From: Sorangium cellulosum
GTDB taxonomy: Bacteria; Myxococcota_A; Polyangia; Polyangiales; Polyangiaceae
Reading direction: 5' to 3'
Length of the DNA: 64,000 nucleotides
NCBI RefSeq assembly: GCF_002950945.1
Contig: NZ_CP012673.1
Span: forward strand, 1,426,001-1,490,000
Shown: positions 1 to 8,147 of the stretch, piece after piece
How positions within the stretch are numbered: position 1 is the first letter of the stretch
How the letters are laid out: each line of letters begins with the position of its first letter
Position numbers and translations under genes: made by a program
Notes under the pieces: model-generated
Database searches by the model: none
Seen by the model: only the letters and a program-made list of their open reading frames with translations
What the model was told of the DNA's origin: nothing

Positions 1-855
1 GTCCAGGAGACGATGGTGCGCGCCTGGCGGAGCCTCGATCGGTTCGACGGGCGCTCGTCGCTGCGCACCTGGCTGTACCGCATCGGGACGAACGTCTGCC
101 TCGACATCCTGGCGGATCGCTCGCGCCGGGCGCGGCCGATCGAGGAGGGCCCGGTCGGCACCGTGGACGACGCGCTCGAGACGCGCCCGCGCACGCACTG
201 GCTCGAGCCGGTCCCTGACGCCCGCGCCCTGCCGGCGGACGTCGACGCCGCGGAGAAGCTGGTGCTCCGCCAGAGCATCCGCCTCGCGTTCGTCGCGGCG
301 CTCCAGCACCTGCCGCCGAAGCAGCGCGCGGCGCTGCTGCTCACGGAGGTGCTCGGCTGGTCCGCCGCGGAGGTCGCCGAGAGCCTGAGCACCTCGGTCG
401 CCTCGATCAACAGCGCGCTCCAGCGCGCGCGGGCGACGCTCTCGACGCGCGACCTCGGCGACGCGCGCGTCTCGCTGTCCGACGACCAGTCCGCCTTGGT
501 CGACCGCTACGTCACGGCCTTCGAGCGGTACGACGTCGACGCGCTCACGACGCTGCTGCACCAGGACGCCGTCCTGTCGATGCCGCCCTACACCCTCTGG
601 CTCCGCGGCCACGACCCGATCCGCGCCTGGCTGCTCGGCCGGGGCGCGGGCTGCCGCGGGTCCCGGCTCATTCCGACGGCCGCGTGCGGCTCGCCCGCGT
701 TCGGGCAGTACCGTCCCGCGCCCGAGGGCGGCCACCGGGCCTGGGCGCTCATCGTGCTCGAGCTCTCGGGCGACCGCGTCGCCACGATGACGTCGTTCCT
801 CGACACCGAGACGTTGTTCCCGCTGTTCGGCTTGCCTTCCGAGCTCCCGGCGTAG
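1..855 (+). CDS. ECF sigma factor with C-terminal SnoaL-like domain (5' truncated)
   Basis: The frame is open from base 1 and its first codons read [10 protein letters not shown], the usual end of sigma region 2, so the true start lies before the window. Region 4 follows ([20 protein letters not shown], then a helix-turn-helix with [20 protein letters not shown]). After about residue 155 comes a roughly 120-residue NTF2/SnoaL-like domain ([19 protein letters not shown], later [10 protein letters not shown]). This two-domain build is known from the SigG/SigJ-type ECF factors (TIGR02960-like), whose C-terminal domain regulates the factor, often without an anti-sigma protein. DoxX-like and VOC genes follow at once, a common neighbourhood for such factors. 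The identity of the sigma factor is firm; its regulon is unknown. Confidence 0.9.
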   Translation, partial: VQETMVRAWRSLDRFDGRSSLRTWLYRIGTNVCLDILADRSRRARPIEEGPVGTVDDALETRPRTHWLEPVPDARALPADVDAAEKLVLRQSIRLAFVAALQHLPPKQRAALLLTEVLGWSAAEVAESLSTSVASINSALQRARATLSTRDLGDARVSLSDDQSALVDRYVTAFERYDVDALTTLLHQDAVLSMPPYTLWLRGHDPIRAWLLGRGAGCRGSRLIPTAACGSPAFGQYRPAPEGGHRAWALIVLELSGDRVATMTSFLDTETLFPLFGLPSELPA

Positions 856-957
856 CGCCGTATCCGGCCGGGACCGGCCCGGCGATTTTTTTGAGGGCGA
901 CCGATGATTCCAGGAGGTCGCCGGGGTCTATCGGGTGAATCCAGCACGGAGGCACCC

Positions 958-1449
958 ATGACCACGATCATCGCCAGCATCGAGCACCATGACCAGCACT
1001 CCGCCACCCTGCATGGCCCCGGCCCGTCGTCCGCCGTCGCGGCGTCCGGCGCGGCGCCGTCCAGGCGAGCCCTCTGGGGCGGCCGCGTCCTGAGCGGGCT
1101 GGCCGTGCTGTTCCTGACGTTCGACGCCGCGATCAAGGTGCTCGGGCTGGTCCCCGCCGAGCAGGGGACCGCCCAGCTCGGCTTCCCGGTGAGCCTCGTC
1201 CCCACCCTCGGCGTGATCCAGATCGCTTGCCTTGTGACCTACCTGATCCCGCGCACCGCCGTGCTCGGCGCGATCCTGTGGACCGGTTACCTCGGCGGCG
1301 CGGTGGCGATCCACGTGCGGGTCGGGAGCCCGCTCTTCAGTCACACGCTCTTTCCGATCTACGTTGCGGCGCTGCTCTGGGCGGGGCTCTGGCTGCGCGA
1401 CCGCCGCGCGCGCGCCCTGCTCGCCGCGCCCTCGGCGCTCGACCGATGA
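958..1449 (+). CDS. DoxX-like membrane protein
   Basis: A 163-residue protein with about four hydrophobic segments. The first begins near residue 45 (SGLAVLFLTFDAAIKVLGL), and the last two are LGAILWTGYLGGAVAIHV and FPIYVAALLWAGLWL. The signature FDAAIKVLGL..P plus the glycine-rich third segment (TGYLGGAVAIHVR) is that of the DoxX_2 family, integral inner-membrane proteins of poorly known function. The start at 958 is chosen because GGAGG at 948-952 lies five bases before it; an in-frame start at 904 lacks such a site. It follows the sigma factor by about 100 bases and precedes a VOC gene, so the three may form one stress-type unit. Confidence 0.85.
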   Translation: MTTIIASIEHHDQHSATLHGPGPSSAVAASGAAPSRRALWGGRVLSGLAVLFLTFDAAIKVLGLVPAEQGTAQLGFPVSLVPTLGVIQIACLVTYLIPRTAVLGAILWTGYLGGAVAIHVRVGSPLFSHTLFPIYVAALLWAGLWLRDRRARALLAAPSALDR

Positions 1450-1494
1450 TTGTGACGGTTTCTCGAAATCTATAAGGCAAAGGAGAACAGATTC

Positions 1495-1914
1495 ATGGCA
1501 ACCAGCAATGCTCGCAAGATCTTCGTCAACCTGTCCGTCCGCGACCTGAAGAAGTCGGTGGAGTTCTTCTCGAAGCTCGGCTTCGAGTTCAACCCGCAGT
1601 TCACGGACGACAAGGCCACCTGCATGATCATCAGCGAGGAAGCCTACGTCATGCTCCTCGTGGAGCCGTTCTTCAAGACGTTCATGAAGAACGAGATCTG
1701 CAACACGAGCACACATACGGAAGCGCTCATCGCGCTCTCGTGCGGCAGCCGTGCCGAGGTCGACGAGATGGTGAACAAGGCGATCGCGGCGGGCGGCCGG
1801 CACGCGGTGGACCCGCAGGATCACGGCTTCATGTACAGCTGGAGCTTCTACGACCTGGATGGCCACCACTGGGAGGTCCTCTGGATGGATCCGAGCGCCG
1901 TCCAGCCGCAGTAG
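1495..1914 (+). CDS. VOC family (glyoxalase/bleomycin-resistance fold) protein
   Basis: A 139-residue single-domain vicinal-oxygen-chelate protein. It starts with IFVNLSVRDLKKSVEFFSKL, the usual first beta-alpha unit, and ends with the conserved FYDLDGHHWEVLWMDP, where the Glu of HWEV is the typical metal ligand. AAAGGAG sits about ten bases before the ATG. The fold serves isomerases, dioxygenases and antibiotic-binding proteins, and nothing in the sequence fixes the substrate. It lies 45 bases after the DoxX-like gene and is probably co-transcribed with it. Confidence 0.88.
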   Translation: MATSNARKIFVNLSVRDLKKSVEFFSKLGFEFNPQFTDDKATCMIISEEAYVMLLVEPFFKTFMKNEICNTSTHTEALIALSCGSRAEVDEMVNKAIAAGGRHAVDPQDHGFMYSWSFYDLDGHHWEVLWMDPSAVQPQ

Positions 1915-2059
1915 CCCACACTTCGCCCTGGCTTCCGCGGGGCGCGTCGCGTTCGCCCGGAGGGAGCTCGCAAGAAGGCGGGGAGGTGGGGAGAGCATGG
2001 ATCGCTCTTCTCGCCTTCCCGCCTTCCCGCCTTCATGGTCGTATCCGACCACCGTCGCG

Positions 2060-3235
2060 ATGCCTTCCGTCCAGCAGAACCCCTTTCGCCTCTGCGCCTA
2101 CTACGGGGTCCACTCGCTCTTCTTCCCGATGGCCGTCTTCCCGCTGTTCTGGACCAAGGACATCGGCATGAGCGTGGCCACGATGCTGAGCGTGCAGGCG
2201 TTCTTCGGCCTGAGCATCGCGCTCTTCGAGTTCCCCTCGGGCTACATCGCCGACCGGCTCGGCCATCGCCGCGCGCTCGTGCTCGGCACCTCCTTCATCC
2301 TCGCCGGCTGGCTGATCTACGCGCTCGCACACGCGATCTGGTCGGTGCTGGTCGCGGAGCTCGTGCTGGGCGTGGGGTTCTCGCTGATCTCGGGGGCGGA
2401 CGCCGCGCTGCTCTACGACTCGCTGCGCGAGCAGGGCAAAGAGCACGAGTTCGCCCGCTGGTACGGCCGCATGCGATCGATCGCGCAGGTCTCCGAGGGG
2501 ACCTCCGCGCTGGTCGCGGGCTTCCTCTACGCGCGCTGGTCTCGCCTGCCGTTCGTCGCCGAGGTGGCGGTCTGGGCGCTTGCCCTCGGCATCGCCCTGC
2601 GGTTCGGCGAGACCCGGCGCGCGCAGCCCAGGGTGGAGAGCCACCTCGGCCGCATGCGCGCGATCGTGCGCGACGCGCTGCTCGAGCGCGCCGACCTGCG
2701 GGCGGTGCTGCTGCTCGGCGTGGTGTTCGCGCTGGCCGCGTACCTGCCGGCCTGGCTCATGGCGCTCTACGCCACGGAGGCCGGCGCCGACGTCACCTGG
2801 ATCGGCCCCATGTGGGCCGTCGGGAGCTTCACCACCGCGCTGGGCTCCATGTTGAGCGAGCGCGCCGGCCGCCGCCTCGGCATGACGGGGACCCTGCTCG
2901 TGTGTGTCGCCCTGGTGGCGATCGGCTACTTCGGCCTCGCCTTCTCTCACCACGTGTTCGGCTTCGTGTTCTACTTCCTGCTCACGTTCATGCGCGGGCT
3001 GCACATGCCGTTGCTCCACCACGAGGAGCAGCGCCTCGCGCCCGAGGACGATCGCGCGAGCTGCGTCTCGCTGCGCAGCTTCCTGTTCCGCAGCGCGTTC
3101 GTCCTGCTCGGGCCGGTCGTGGGCGTGGGCGTCGACCGCTACGGTCTCCACCCCGTGCTCTGGGTCGCGGGAGCGGTCATGGTGGCGCTCACGCTGGCGG
3201 CGTTCAGCCTGTTTCGCGCGCGCACCGCAGCGTGA
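2060..3235 (+). CDS. MFS transporter
   Basis: About 391 residues with twelve predicted membrane segments. The loop between segments 2 and 3 has the major-facilitator signature (GYIADRLGHRRALVLG), and the second half carries a weaker copy (SMLSERAGRRLGMTG). It is probably an inner-membrane efflux pump or permease; the substrate is not evident. I chose ATG 2060 (MPSVQQNPFRL, just before the first membrane helix). The frame is open further upstream, but that stretch reads as low-complexity non-coding DNA (repeated CTTCCCGC). ATG 1997, preceded by a purine-rich tract, is the alternative and would add 21 residues. Confidence 0.87.
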   Translation: MPSVQQNPFRLCAYYGVHSLFFPMAVFPLFWTKDIGMSVATMLSVQAFFGLSIALFEFPSGYIADRLGHRRALVLGTSFILAGWLIYALAHAIWSVLVAELVLGVGFSLISGADAALLYDSLREQGKEHEFARWYGRMRSIAQVSEGTSALVAGFLYARWSRLPFVAEVAVWALALGIALRFGETRRAQPRVESHLGRMRAIVRDALLERADLRAVLLLGVVFALAAYLPAWLMALYATEAGADVTWIGPMWAVGSFTTALGSMLSERAGRRLGMTGTLLVCVALVAIGYFGLAFSHHVFGFVFYFLLTFMRGLHMPLLHHEEQRLAPEDDRASCVSLRSFLFRSAFVLLGPVVGVGVDRYGLHPVLWVAGAVMVALTLAAFSLFRARTAA

Positions 3236-3322
3236 GGGGGCGAGCGCAAGCGCACGTCCTCCGCGGCGCGGGCACACGCGCCTTGGCCGAAGGCGCCCTC
3301 GCCGCCGCAGCGCCGCGCGCCC

Positions 3323-3766
3323 TCACGCCCCGCGGCGCAGCTGCTCGCGCACCTCCATCAGGATCTTGCCGAGCATGTTCCGCCCGCTCCCGTCGCCGCC
3401 GTCGGCCCAGTAGGCGTCGTTCGTGGTGTGCTCGACGAGCTCGGCGTCCCCGGTGTCGAGCAGGATCCGCCGGAGCTCCTCGTGCTGGGTGAACTTCGCC
3501 AGCACCACCTCGCGCATGAGGTCGTCCTTCACCTGCTCCCAGTCGGGGCGCAGCGGCCGGCTCCGCTGGCGGCCCATCCGCGCCGCCTCGCCGGGGCCCG
3601 GGGCGTTCCGGATCTCCTCCTCATGGTCGGTCCCGGGGAACTTCTGGGCCTGGAAGTAGTGCTCGCTCGTGGGCCACGACTTGCCTTTCAGCGTGACCGG
3701 GTGGCGCGAGAAGTTCGAGAAGACCCCGTAGGCGTCGCCGGCGCGGTAGAAGTGGATGACAGGCAT
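3323..3766 (-). CDS. NADAR family protein (YbiA-like N-glycosidase)
   Basis: A 147-residue protein. It begins MPVIHFYRAGDAYGVFSNFS, continues with the diagnostic W-P-T-S-E-H-Y-F-Q-A-Q-K-F segment near residue 30, and ends with the NDAYWADGGDGSGRNMLGKILM block. These are the defining motifs of the NADAR domain; characterised members hydrolyse N-glycosidic bonds of riboflavin-pathway intermediates or act on ADP-ribose derivatives. The start at 3766 gives the standard NADAR N-terminus; the longer upstream frame is not credible. It is divergent from the DUF2277 gene at 3873. Confidence 0.9.
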   Translation of the reverse strand: MPVIHFYRAGDAYGVFSNFSRHPVTLKGKSWPTSEHYFQAQKFPGTDHEEEIRNAPGPGEAARMGRQRSRPLRPDWEQVKDDLMREVVLAKFTQHEELRRILLDTGDAELVEHTTNDAYWADGGDGSGRNMLGKILMEVREQLRRGA

Positions 3767-3872
3767 GGGGCCGATGTTAACCGATACGCCATCGGCCGGT
3801 GACCTCTCGCCCGCGAACGCGCCCGGCGCGATGGCCTTGGCGTCGCGCGGCGCAGAGCGGTACGCTCGCGGC

Positions 3873-4142
3873 ATGTGCCGGAACATCCGTCCTCTGTTCA
3901 ACTTCGAGCCTCCTGCCACGGAGGAAGAGATCCGGGCGGCGGCCTTGCAGTACGTGCGCAAGGTGAGCGGGACGCGCAGCCCGAGCGGCAAGAACGTCGC
4001 CTGCTTCGAGCAAGCGGTCGACGACATCGCCGCCGTCACGCGCCGGCTCGTCGATTCGCTGGAGACCACGGCGCCGCCCAAGAACAAGCTCGTCGAGGTC
4101 GCGAAGGCCCGCGCCCGCAACGCGCGCCGCTTCGGTACCTGA
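3873..4142 (+). CDS. DUF2277 family protein
   Basis: An 89-residue protein, MCRNIRPLFNFEPPATEEEI at the start, then a basic middle (AALQYVRKVSGTRSPS) and KARARNARRFG at the end. The conserved MCRNI..L.NFEPPAT start and the R-K-(I/V)-SG-R-PS motif define DUF2277, a small cytosolic family without known function. Length matches the family. It is divergent from the NADAR gene and convergent with an oxidoreductase remnant; a strong hairpin lies between its end and that remnant. Confidence 0.9.
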   Translation: MCRNIRPLFNFEPPATEEEIRAAALQYVRKVSGTRSPSGKNVACFEQAVDDIAAVTRRLVDSLETTAPPKNKLVEVAKARARNARRFGT

Positions 4143-4185
4143 AGCGCGGGCGAGCCGCGCGCGAGCGCCTCGCGCGGCGGGGGGC

Positions 4186-4233
4186 GGGCGGAGCGCGACG
4201 GGGCTGCGCGACGGCGCGCGCCGCGCTCCGCCC
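4186..4233. terminator. GC-rich hairpin between convergent genes
   Basis: Perfect 12-bp arms GGGCGGAGCGCG (4186-4197) and CGCGCTCCGCCC (4222-4233) with a 24-base loop. It lies between the end of the DUF2277 gene and the 3' end of the remnant on the other strand, the place for a bidirectional terminator. There is no T-tract, so the terminator role is inferred from position. Confidence 0.5.
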
Positions 4234-4239
4234 CGTCGT

Positions 4240-4443
4240 TCAGCGCGGCTTCTCGGCGCCGGCGTTCTCCGCGGCGACCAGGGCGAGCGCGCACAGGTCG
4301 AGATCGGCGTGGCCACGTGCGATCGCGGTCAGGAGGTGATCGCGCAACGTCCTCTGCCCCATGGCCTGAAAGAGGGGCTCGCAGCGCGCCACGGCCGCGG
4401 CCTCGCCCCCGGCGAACACGAAGAGCTTCCCCTGCGCCGCGGC
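4240..4443 (-). pseudogene. Remnant of a beta-hydroxyacid-dehydrogenase-type NAD(P)-binding oxidoreductase
   Basis: Read on the minus strand up to a TGA at 4240-4242, one frame gives KLFVFAGGEAAAVARCEPLF, then QAMGQRT, then directly LRDHLLTAIARGHADLDLCA and LALVAAENAGAEKPR. The first piece matches the end of the Rossmann domain of 3-hydroxyisobutyrate-dehydrogenase-like enzymes (VFAGG..A...C.PLF.AMG) and the second the extreme C-terminus (LAxGxGxxDLxxLALVAAExAG). About 100 residues in between and the whole N-terminus are missing, so this is a deletion remnant. The assignment rests on recalled family motifs. Confidence 0.5.
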
Positions 4444-4812
4444 CGTTCATGCTCGCTCTCCTTGAGACCGTGGTTCCCGAGGGAAGATACGCTGATGATG
4501 GCCGCCGGCCCAGGCGGCCCGAGCCGCGGTCCCGCGGCCTGTCAGCCGTGGTGCACGCGGACGCGCATCGGCGCGAGGCTAGACCGTGGCCCGCCTTGGC
4601 CCAGGATGCGCCAGGTGCGATCGCCGCGCTGCGCATCCCAGCGCGCCGTTTCAACGATCTTCTGGGGCAGCGCTCAACCCATGGGCTGCTTCGCAGCCGA
4701 GCGAGCCTGTGGTACACAAATTGCCATTCAGTGACTGGCAGGGTTTGGCAGCGCGTGAAGATTCATGAACGTATGTGAAGTTGCGTGAACGACGCGCGAA
4801 CCGGAGGTCGCG
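4444..4812. other. Gene-free stretch with two tandem 16-bp repeats before a lipoprotein gene
   Basis: I see no gene here. Shortly before the lipoprotein gene there are two direct copies, GTGAAGATTCATGAAC (4755-4770) and GTGAAGTTGCGTGAAC (4775-4790), exactly 20 bp apart, about two helical turns. This is the pattern of a binding site for a dimeric or cooperative regulator. GGAGG at 4802-4806 is the ribosome binding site of the gene at 4813. Confidence 0.4.
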
Positions 4813-5661
4813 ATGAGACAAGTCGTATGCAGCCTGGCCATCTTCTCATGGATCGGCGCCATCGCGGGGTGCGGCAACGTCGCCGTGGACGGGCGCCCGT
4901 CGGACGCTGGAAGCGGCGGCAGCGGCGGCGGCACGGACAGCGCGGCGTCGAGCAGCAGCAGCAGCAACGGCTCGAGCGGCGGCGAGGAGGGCTGCTTTCT
5001 GCGGCAGGACACGAGCACCCTCACCCTCACGCTCGAGACCCACGAGGGTAAGACGCTCGGCTGCACGGGCGGATTCCGCGAGGGCGACGGCGATGTCGTC
5101 CTCCAGGGCCAGGTCGTGGAGGTGGGCGACACGTCGGTGCTGATCGAAAGCTGCCCGCCCGACCACGACTGCGTGCCGATGCGCTCCAAGCTCTCGTTGA
5201 GCGAGCCGGGCTTGCTGCTCGCCGTGACCGAGGGGGCGCTCGTCGAGCTCCGGATGTTCGCCGAGACGCCGATGGGCTGCGGCGCGAGGCTCCTCCTGAT
5301 GAACCTACCGTCGTGGGGCGGCATCGACAATCCCGTGGACCCCTCCAGCGCGCTCCTCCTGGCCGCAGCGGACGGCCTCGATACCACGTTCCCCGAGTCG
5401 CCCTTCCTGCTCTACAAGGAGCTGGGATGCACGACGGAGTTCGAGGGCAGCCGTCATGAGGTGTACCTGTTCCGCTTCATGGAGGCCGATCTCCCCGACG
5501 CTCGAGGCGTCTTCGTCCCCCAGGGCGAGGAGCGGGTCTGGGCGTCCTCTTCGAGCGCGCTCGGGTCGCTGCGGATCCGCAACCTGCGCTCGTACGAGAG
5601 CGGCCTCCCGGACGACTTCTGGAACTGGGCCTACTGGATTGTCCCTGACCTGAGCCGCTGA
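4813..5661 (+). CDS. Exported lipoprotein of unknown function
   Basis: A 282-residue protein with a signal peptide and lipobox (GAIAGC near residue 20), so probably anchored in the outer membrane or periplasm. A low-complexity Gly/Ser linker follows (residues about 33-58, including a run of seven serines), typical of myxobacterial surface lipoproteins. The rest is globular with several cysteines (CFLRQD, LGCTGGF, SCPPDHDC, MGCGAR, LGCTTEF). I do not recognise the domain. The start is supported by GGAGG seven bases upstream and by the two tandem repeats just before it. Confidence 0.8.
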   Translation: MRQVVCSLAIFSWIGAIAGCGNVAVDGRPSDAGSGGSGGGTDSAASSSSSSNGSSGGEEGCFLRQDTSTLTLTLETHEGKTLGCTGGFREGDGDVVLQGQVVEVGDTSVLIESCPPDHDCVPMRSKLSLSEPGLLLAVTEGALVELRMFAETPMGCGARLLLMNLPSWGGIDNPVDPSSALLLAAADGLDTTFPESPFLLYKELGCTTEFEGSRHEVYLFRFMEADLPDARGVFVPQGEERVWASSSSALGSLRIRNLRSYESGLPDDFWNWAYWIVPDLSR

Positions 5662-5811
5662 GCCGCCGAACAGCTTCCCGAGCCACGCGCAAGGGCTCTT
5701 CCACCGCGATCTGAAGCCGTCGAACAGGATGCCCCTCGTCGGCGTGCTCCCCGGCCGCTCGAGCCGGCCGCCATTGCCCTCCGCGGCGCGAAGTGCGACC
5801 GTCTCGCCGCA

Positions 5812-7068
5812 ATGCGCGTCCTGATCGCCGGGGCTGGTATCGGAGGGCTGACCGCCGCCTTGAGCCTGCACGCGGCCGGGATCCAGGCGCACGTCGTCGA
5901 GGCCGCCGTCGAGATCAAGCCGCTGGGCGTCGGCCTCAACCTCCTCCCACACGCCGTGCGAGAGCTGACCGAGCTCGGCCTCGCGGACGCGCTGATCGCG
6001 GCGGGGATCCCGACGGCAGAGCTCGTGTACCACGACCGGTTCGGGAGCCGGATCTGGTCCGAGCCGCGCGGCGTCGCCGCCGGGTACCGCTGGCCTCAGA
6101 TCTCGATTCATCGCGGCGAGCTCCAGATGCTGCTGCTCGCGGCGGCGCGGCGGCTCCTGGGCCCGGCCAGCGTGCGCACGGGGCTCGCGGTGGAGCGCTT
6201 CGACCAGCGCGTGTCCGAGGTGCACGTCGCGCTGCGCGACCGGGTGAACGGCGGCCTCGAGGTCGAGCGCGCCGACGTCCTCGTCGGGGCCGACGGCATT
6301 CACTCGGTGGTCCGCGCGGCGCTCCACCCCGGGGAGGGGCCGCCGCGCTGGAACGGCGTCCACATGTGGCGAGGCCTGACCGAGGCCGAGCCGTTCCTCA
6401 CAGGCCGCACCATGATCATGGCGGGGAGCAACCTGAGCGCGAAATTCGTCGCCTATCCGATCTCGCGCGCCGCGGAGCTCCGCGGCCGGGCGGCGATCAA
6501 CTGGGTCGCGGAGGTGCGCCGCGGCGAGGGAGCGACCTTCGAGCGCGAGAGCTGGAGCCGCCGGGGCCGCGTCGACGACGTCCTGCCCCATTTCGCCGCG
6601 TGGCGTTTCTCCTGGCTCGACATCCCCGCGCTCATCGCCCGGGCGCCGGCGATCTACGAATACCCCATGGTCGACCGCGACCCGCTCCCGTCGTGGGGTG
6701 CCGGCCGGGTGACGCTGCTCGGCGACGCCGCCCACCCCATGCACCCCATCGGCTCGAACGGCGCTTCCCAGGCGATCCTCGACGCGCGCGCGCTGGCCTT
6801 CCACCTCGCCACCGCGAGCGCCCCCGAGGCCGCGCTGGCCAGCTACGAGGCCGCCCGCCGGCCGCCCACGAGCGCGCTCGTCCTCGCGAACCGCGCGATG
6901 GGCCCCGAGCGGGTCATGGCGATCGTCGAGCAGCGCGCGCCGCAGGGATTCGCGCGGATCGAGGACGTGCTCAGCAAGGAAGAGCTGGAGGAGATCGCGC
7001 GCACCTACCAGAAGACGGCCGGGTTCCAGATCGAGGAGCTCAACAGCCGGCCATCGTGGAGCGTGTAG
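5812..7068 (+). CDS. PhzS-like FAD-dependent monooxygenase
   Basis: A 418-residue group A flavoprotein hydroxylase. Residues 6-12 are the FAD GxGxxG motif (GAGIGGL). IKPLGVGLNLLPHAV and SIHRGELQMLLLAAA follow, then the DG motif GADGIHSVVRAAL near residue 163 and the GD motif RVTLLGDAAHPMHPIGSNGA near 302. The blocks YPMVDRDPLP and MWRG.TE match Pseudomonas PhzS (phenazine 1-monooxygenase) as I remember it, more closely than generic salicylate hydroxylases. No other phenazine genes are nearby, so the substrate is open. A short-chain dehydrogenase follows on the same strand about 70 bases downstream. Confidence 0.88.
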   Translation: MRVLIAGAGIGGLTAALSLHAAGIQAHVVEAAVEIKPLGVGLNLLPHAVRELTELGLADALIAAGIPTAELVYHDRFGSRIWSEPRGVAAGYRWPQISIHRGELQMLLLAAARRLLGPASVRTGLAVERFDQRVSEVHVALRDRVNGGLEVERADVLVGADGIHSVVRAALHPGEGPPRWNGVHMWRGLTEAEPFLTGRTMIMAGSNLSAKFVAYPISRAAELRGRAAINWVAEVRRGEGATFERESWSRRGRVDDVLPHFAAWRFSWLDIPALIARAPAIYEYPMVDRDPLPSWGAGRVTLLGDAAHPMHPIGSNGASQAILDARALAFHLATASAPEAALASYEAARRPPTSALVLANRAMGPERVMAIVEQRAPQGFARIEDVLSKEELEEIARTYQKTAGFQIEELNSRPSWSV

Positions 7069-7140
7069 CGCCGCGCGCGGCGAATTCACCCTGCCCCACG
7101 TTCACGGGGCTGCTCCGCCGTGGTACATCGCGGCCCGTCC

Positions 7141-7956
7141 ATGTCGGCCCAATCCACGTCGGCCCAATCCACGTCAGCGCAACCCACCTCAGACCGCGTG
7201 GCCCTCGTCACCGGAGCGGCGTCGGGCATCGGCGCGGCGACCGCACGCAGGCTGTCGCAGAGCGTGGGCGGCCTGGTCCTGATCGACCGGAGCCGCGACG
7301 CGCTCCACGCCCTCGCCGAGGAGCTCAAGGGCCCGGAGCTCCTGCTCCGCGATATCGACGTCGGGGAGGAGGCGCCGTGGTCGGAGCTCGAGGCCGCCAT
7401 CGAGCAGCGCTTCGGCAAGCTCGATCACGTCGTCGCGAACGCGGGCGTGGCCCACGGCGCGCCCATCGCGGAGACGACCTTCGCCGACTGGCGCCGCGTC
7501 CTCTCCGTGAACCTCGACGGCGTGTTCCTGACGCTGCGCACGGGCCTCCGCCTGCTCAGGAAGACGGGCCGCGGCGGGACGGCCGTCGTCGTCTCCTCGG
7601 TCGCGGGCGCCAAGGCCGAGCCGGGCATCGCCGCGTACGGCGCCTCCAAGGCGGGCGCGTCGCACCTGGTCCGGGTCGCGGCGAAGGAGGGCGCGCGCGA
7701 CCAGATCCGCGTGAACGGCGTCCTGCCCGGCGGCGTCGAGACGCCGATCTGGTCCCAGGCGCCGTTCTTCCAGGGCCTCGTGAAGACCGCCGGCAGCGAG
7801 CGCGCCGCGTTCGACCAGATGGCCGCCATGGCCACGCCCCTCGGCCGTTACGCGAGCGCCGACGAGATCGCCGGGATCATCCTGTTCCTGCTCTCCGACG
7901 CCTCCGCCACCATGACCGGCGCGCTGGTAGTCAGCGACGGCGGCTACTCCCTTTAG
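7141..7956 (+). CDS. Short-chain dehydrogenase/reductase (SDR)
   Basis: A 271-residue classical SDR with the NAD(P) motif TGAASGIG, the NAG motif (VVANAGVAHG), the catalytic Ser (VVVSSVAGAK) and YxxxK (AAYGASKAGAS), and the usual end (TGALVVSDGGYSL). The first 15 residues come from three 15-bp tandem copies at 7142-7187 (SAQST, SAQST, SAQPT), an unstructured lead that varies by repeat number. The stop codon lies inside an 18-bp tandem duplication (7953-7970 and 7971-7988). It probably forms a pair with the monooxygenase upstream; the substrate is unknown. Confidence 0.9.
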   Translation: MSAQSTSAQSTSAQPTSDRVALVTGAASGIGAATARRLSQSVGGLVLIDRSRDALHALAEELKGPELLLRDIDVGEEAPWSELEAAIEQRFGKLDHVVANAGVAHGAPIAETTFADWRRVLSVNLDGVFLTLRTGLRLLRKTGRGGTAVVVSSVAGAKAEPGIAAYGASKAGASHLVRVAAKEGARDQIRVNGVLPGGVETPIWSQAPFFQGLVKTAGSERAAFDQMAAMATPLGRYASADEIAGIILFLLSDASATMTGALVVSDGGYSL

Positions 7957-8099
7957 AGAGGCGGTCGCCCTTAGAGAGGCGGTCGCCCGCTTCGGATACG
8001 GGCCCATCTCGACGTTTTCGGTGCTCGGCGTACTGGAGTACGCCTCCGCGCCGAAAACGCCGATCTGGGCCCGTCTCCTGTGCGGGCGACCGCCTCTCT
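7953..8099. repeat. 127-bp imperfect palindrome with an 18-bp tandem duplication
   Basis: The outer arms, 18 bp each, match perfectly (7973-7990 and 8082-8099). Inner matching blocks are GGGCCC (8000-8005 with 8067-8072), CG-C-GTTTTCGG against CCGAAAAC-G-CG, and GCGTAC (8028-8033) with GTACGC (8038-8043) around a TGGA loop. The left outer arm is duplicated in tandem (copies at 7953-7970 and 7971-7988), and the first copy contains the SDR stop codon. It sits between convergent genes, so it may act as a terminator. Its length and layered structure look more like a dispersed non-autonomous repeat. Confidence 0.75.
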
Positions 8100-8147
8100 G
8101 GCGGGTCGGGGGGGGCGGATTTAGAGAGAGGAACGAGGGAGAAGGGG

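Noticed and set aside
928..2052. Long minus-strand frame opposite the DoxX and VOC genes
   Set aside because: His/Arg/Glu-rich shadow of genes with strong GC3 bias; no domain and no ribosome site.
1859..2059. Upstream extension of the MFS gene frame
   Set aside because: The extra residues are low complexity, derive from CTTCCCGC repeats, overlap the VOC gene end and do not fit the MFS N-terminus.
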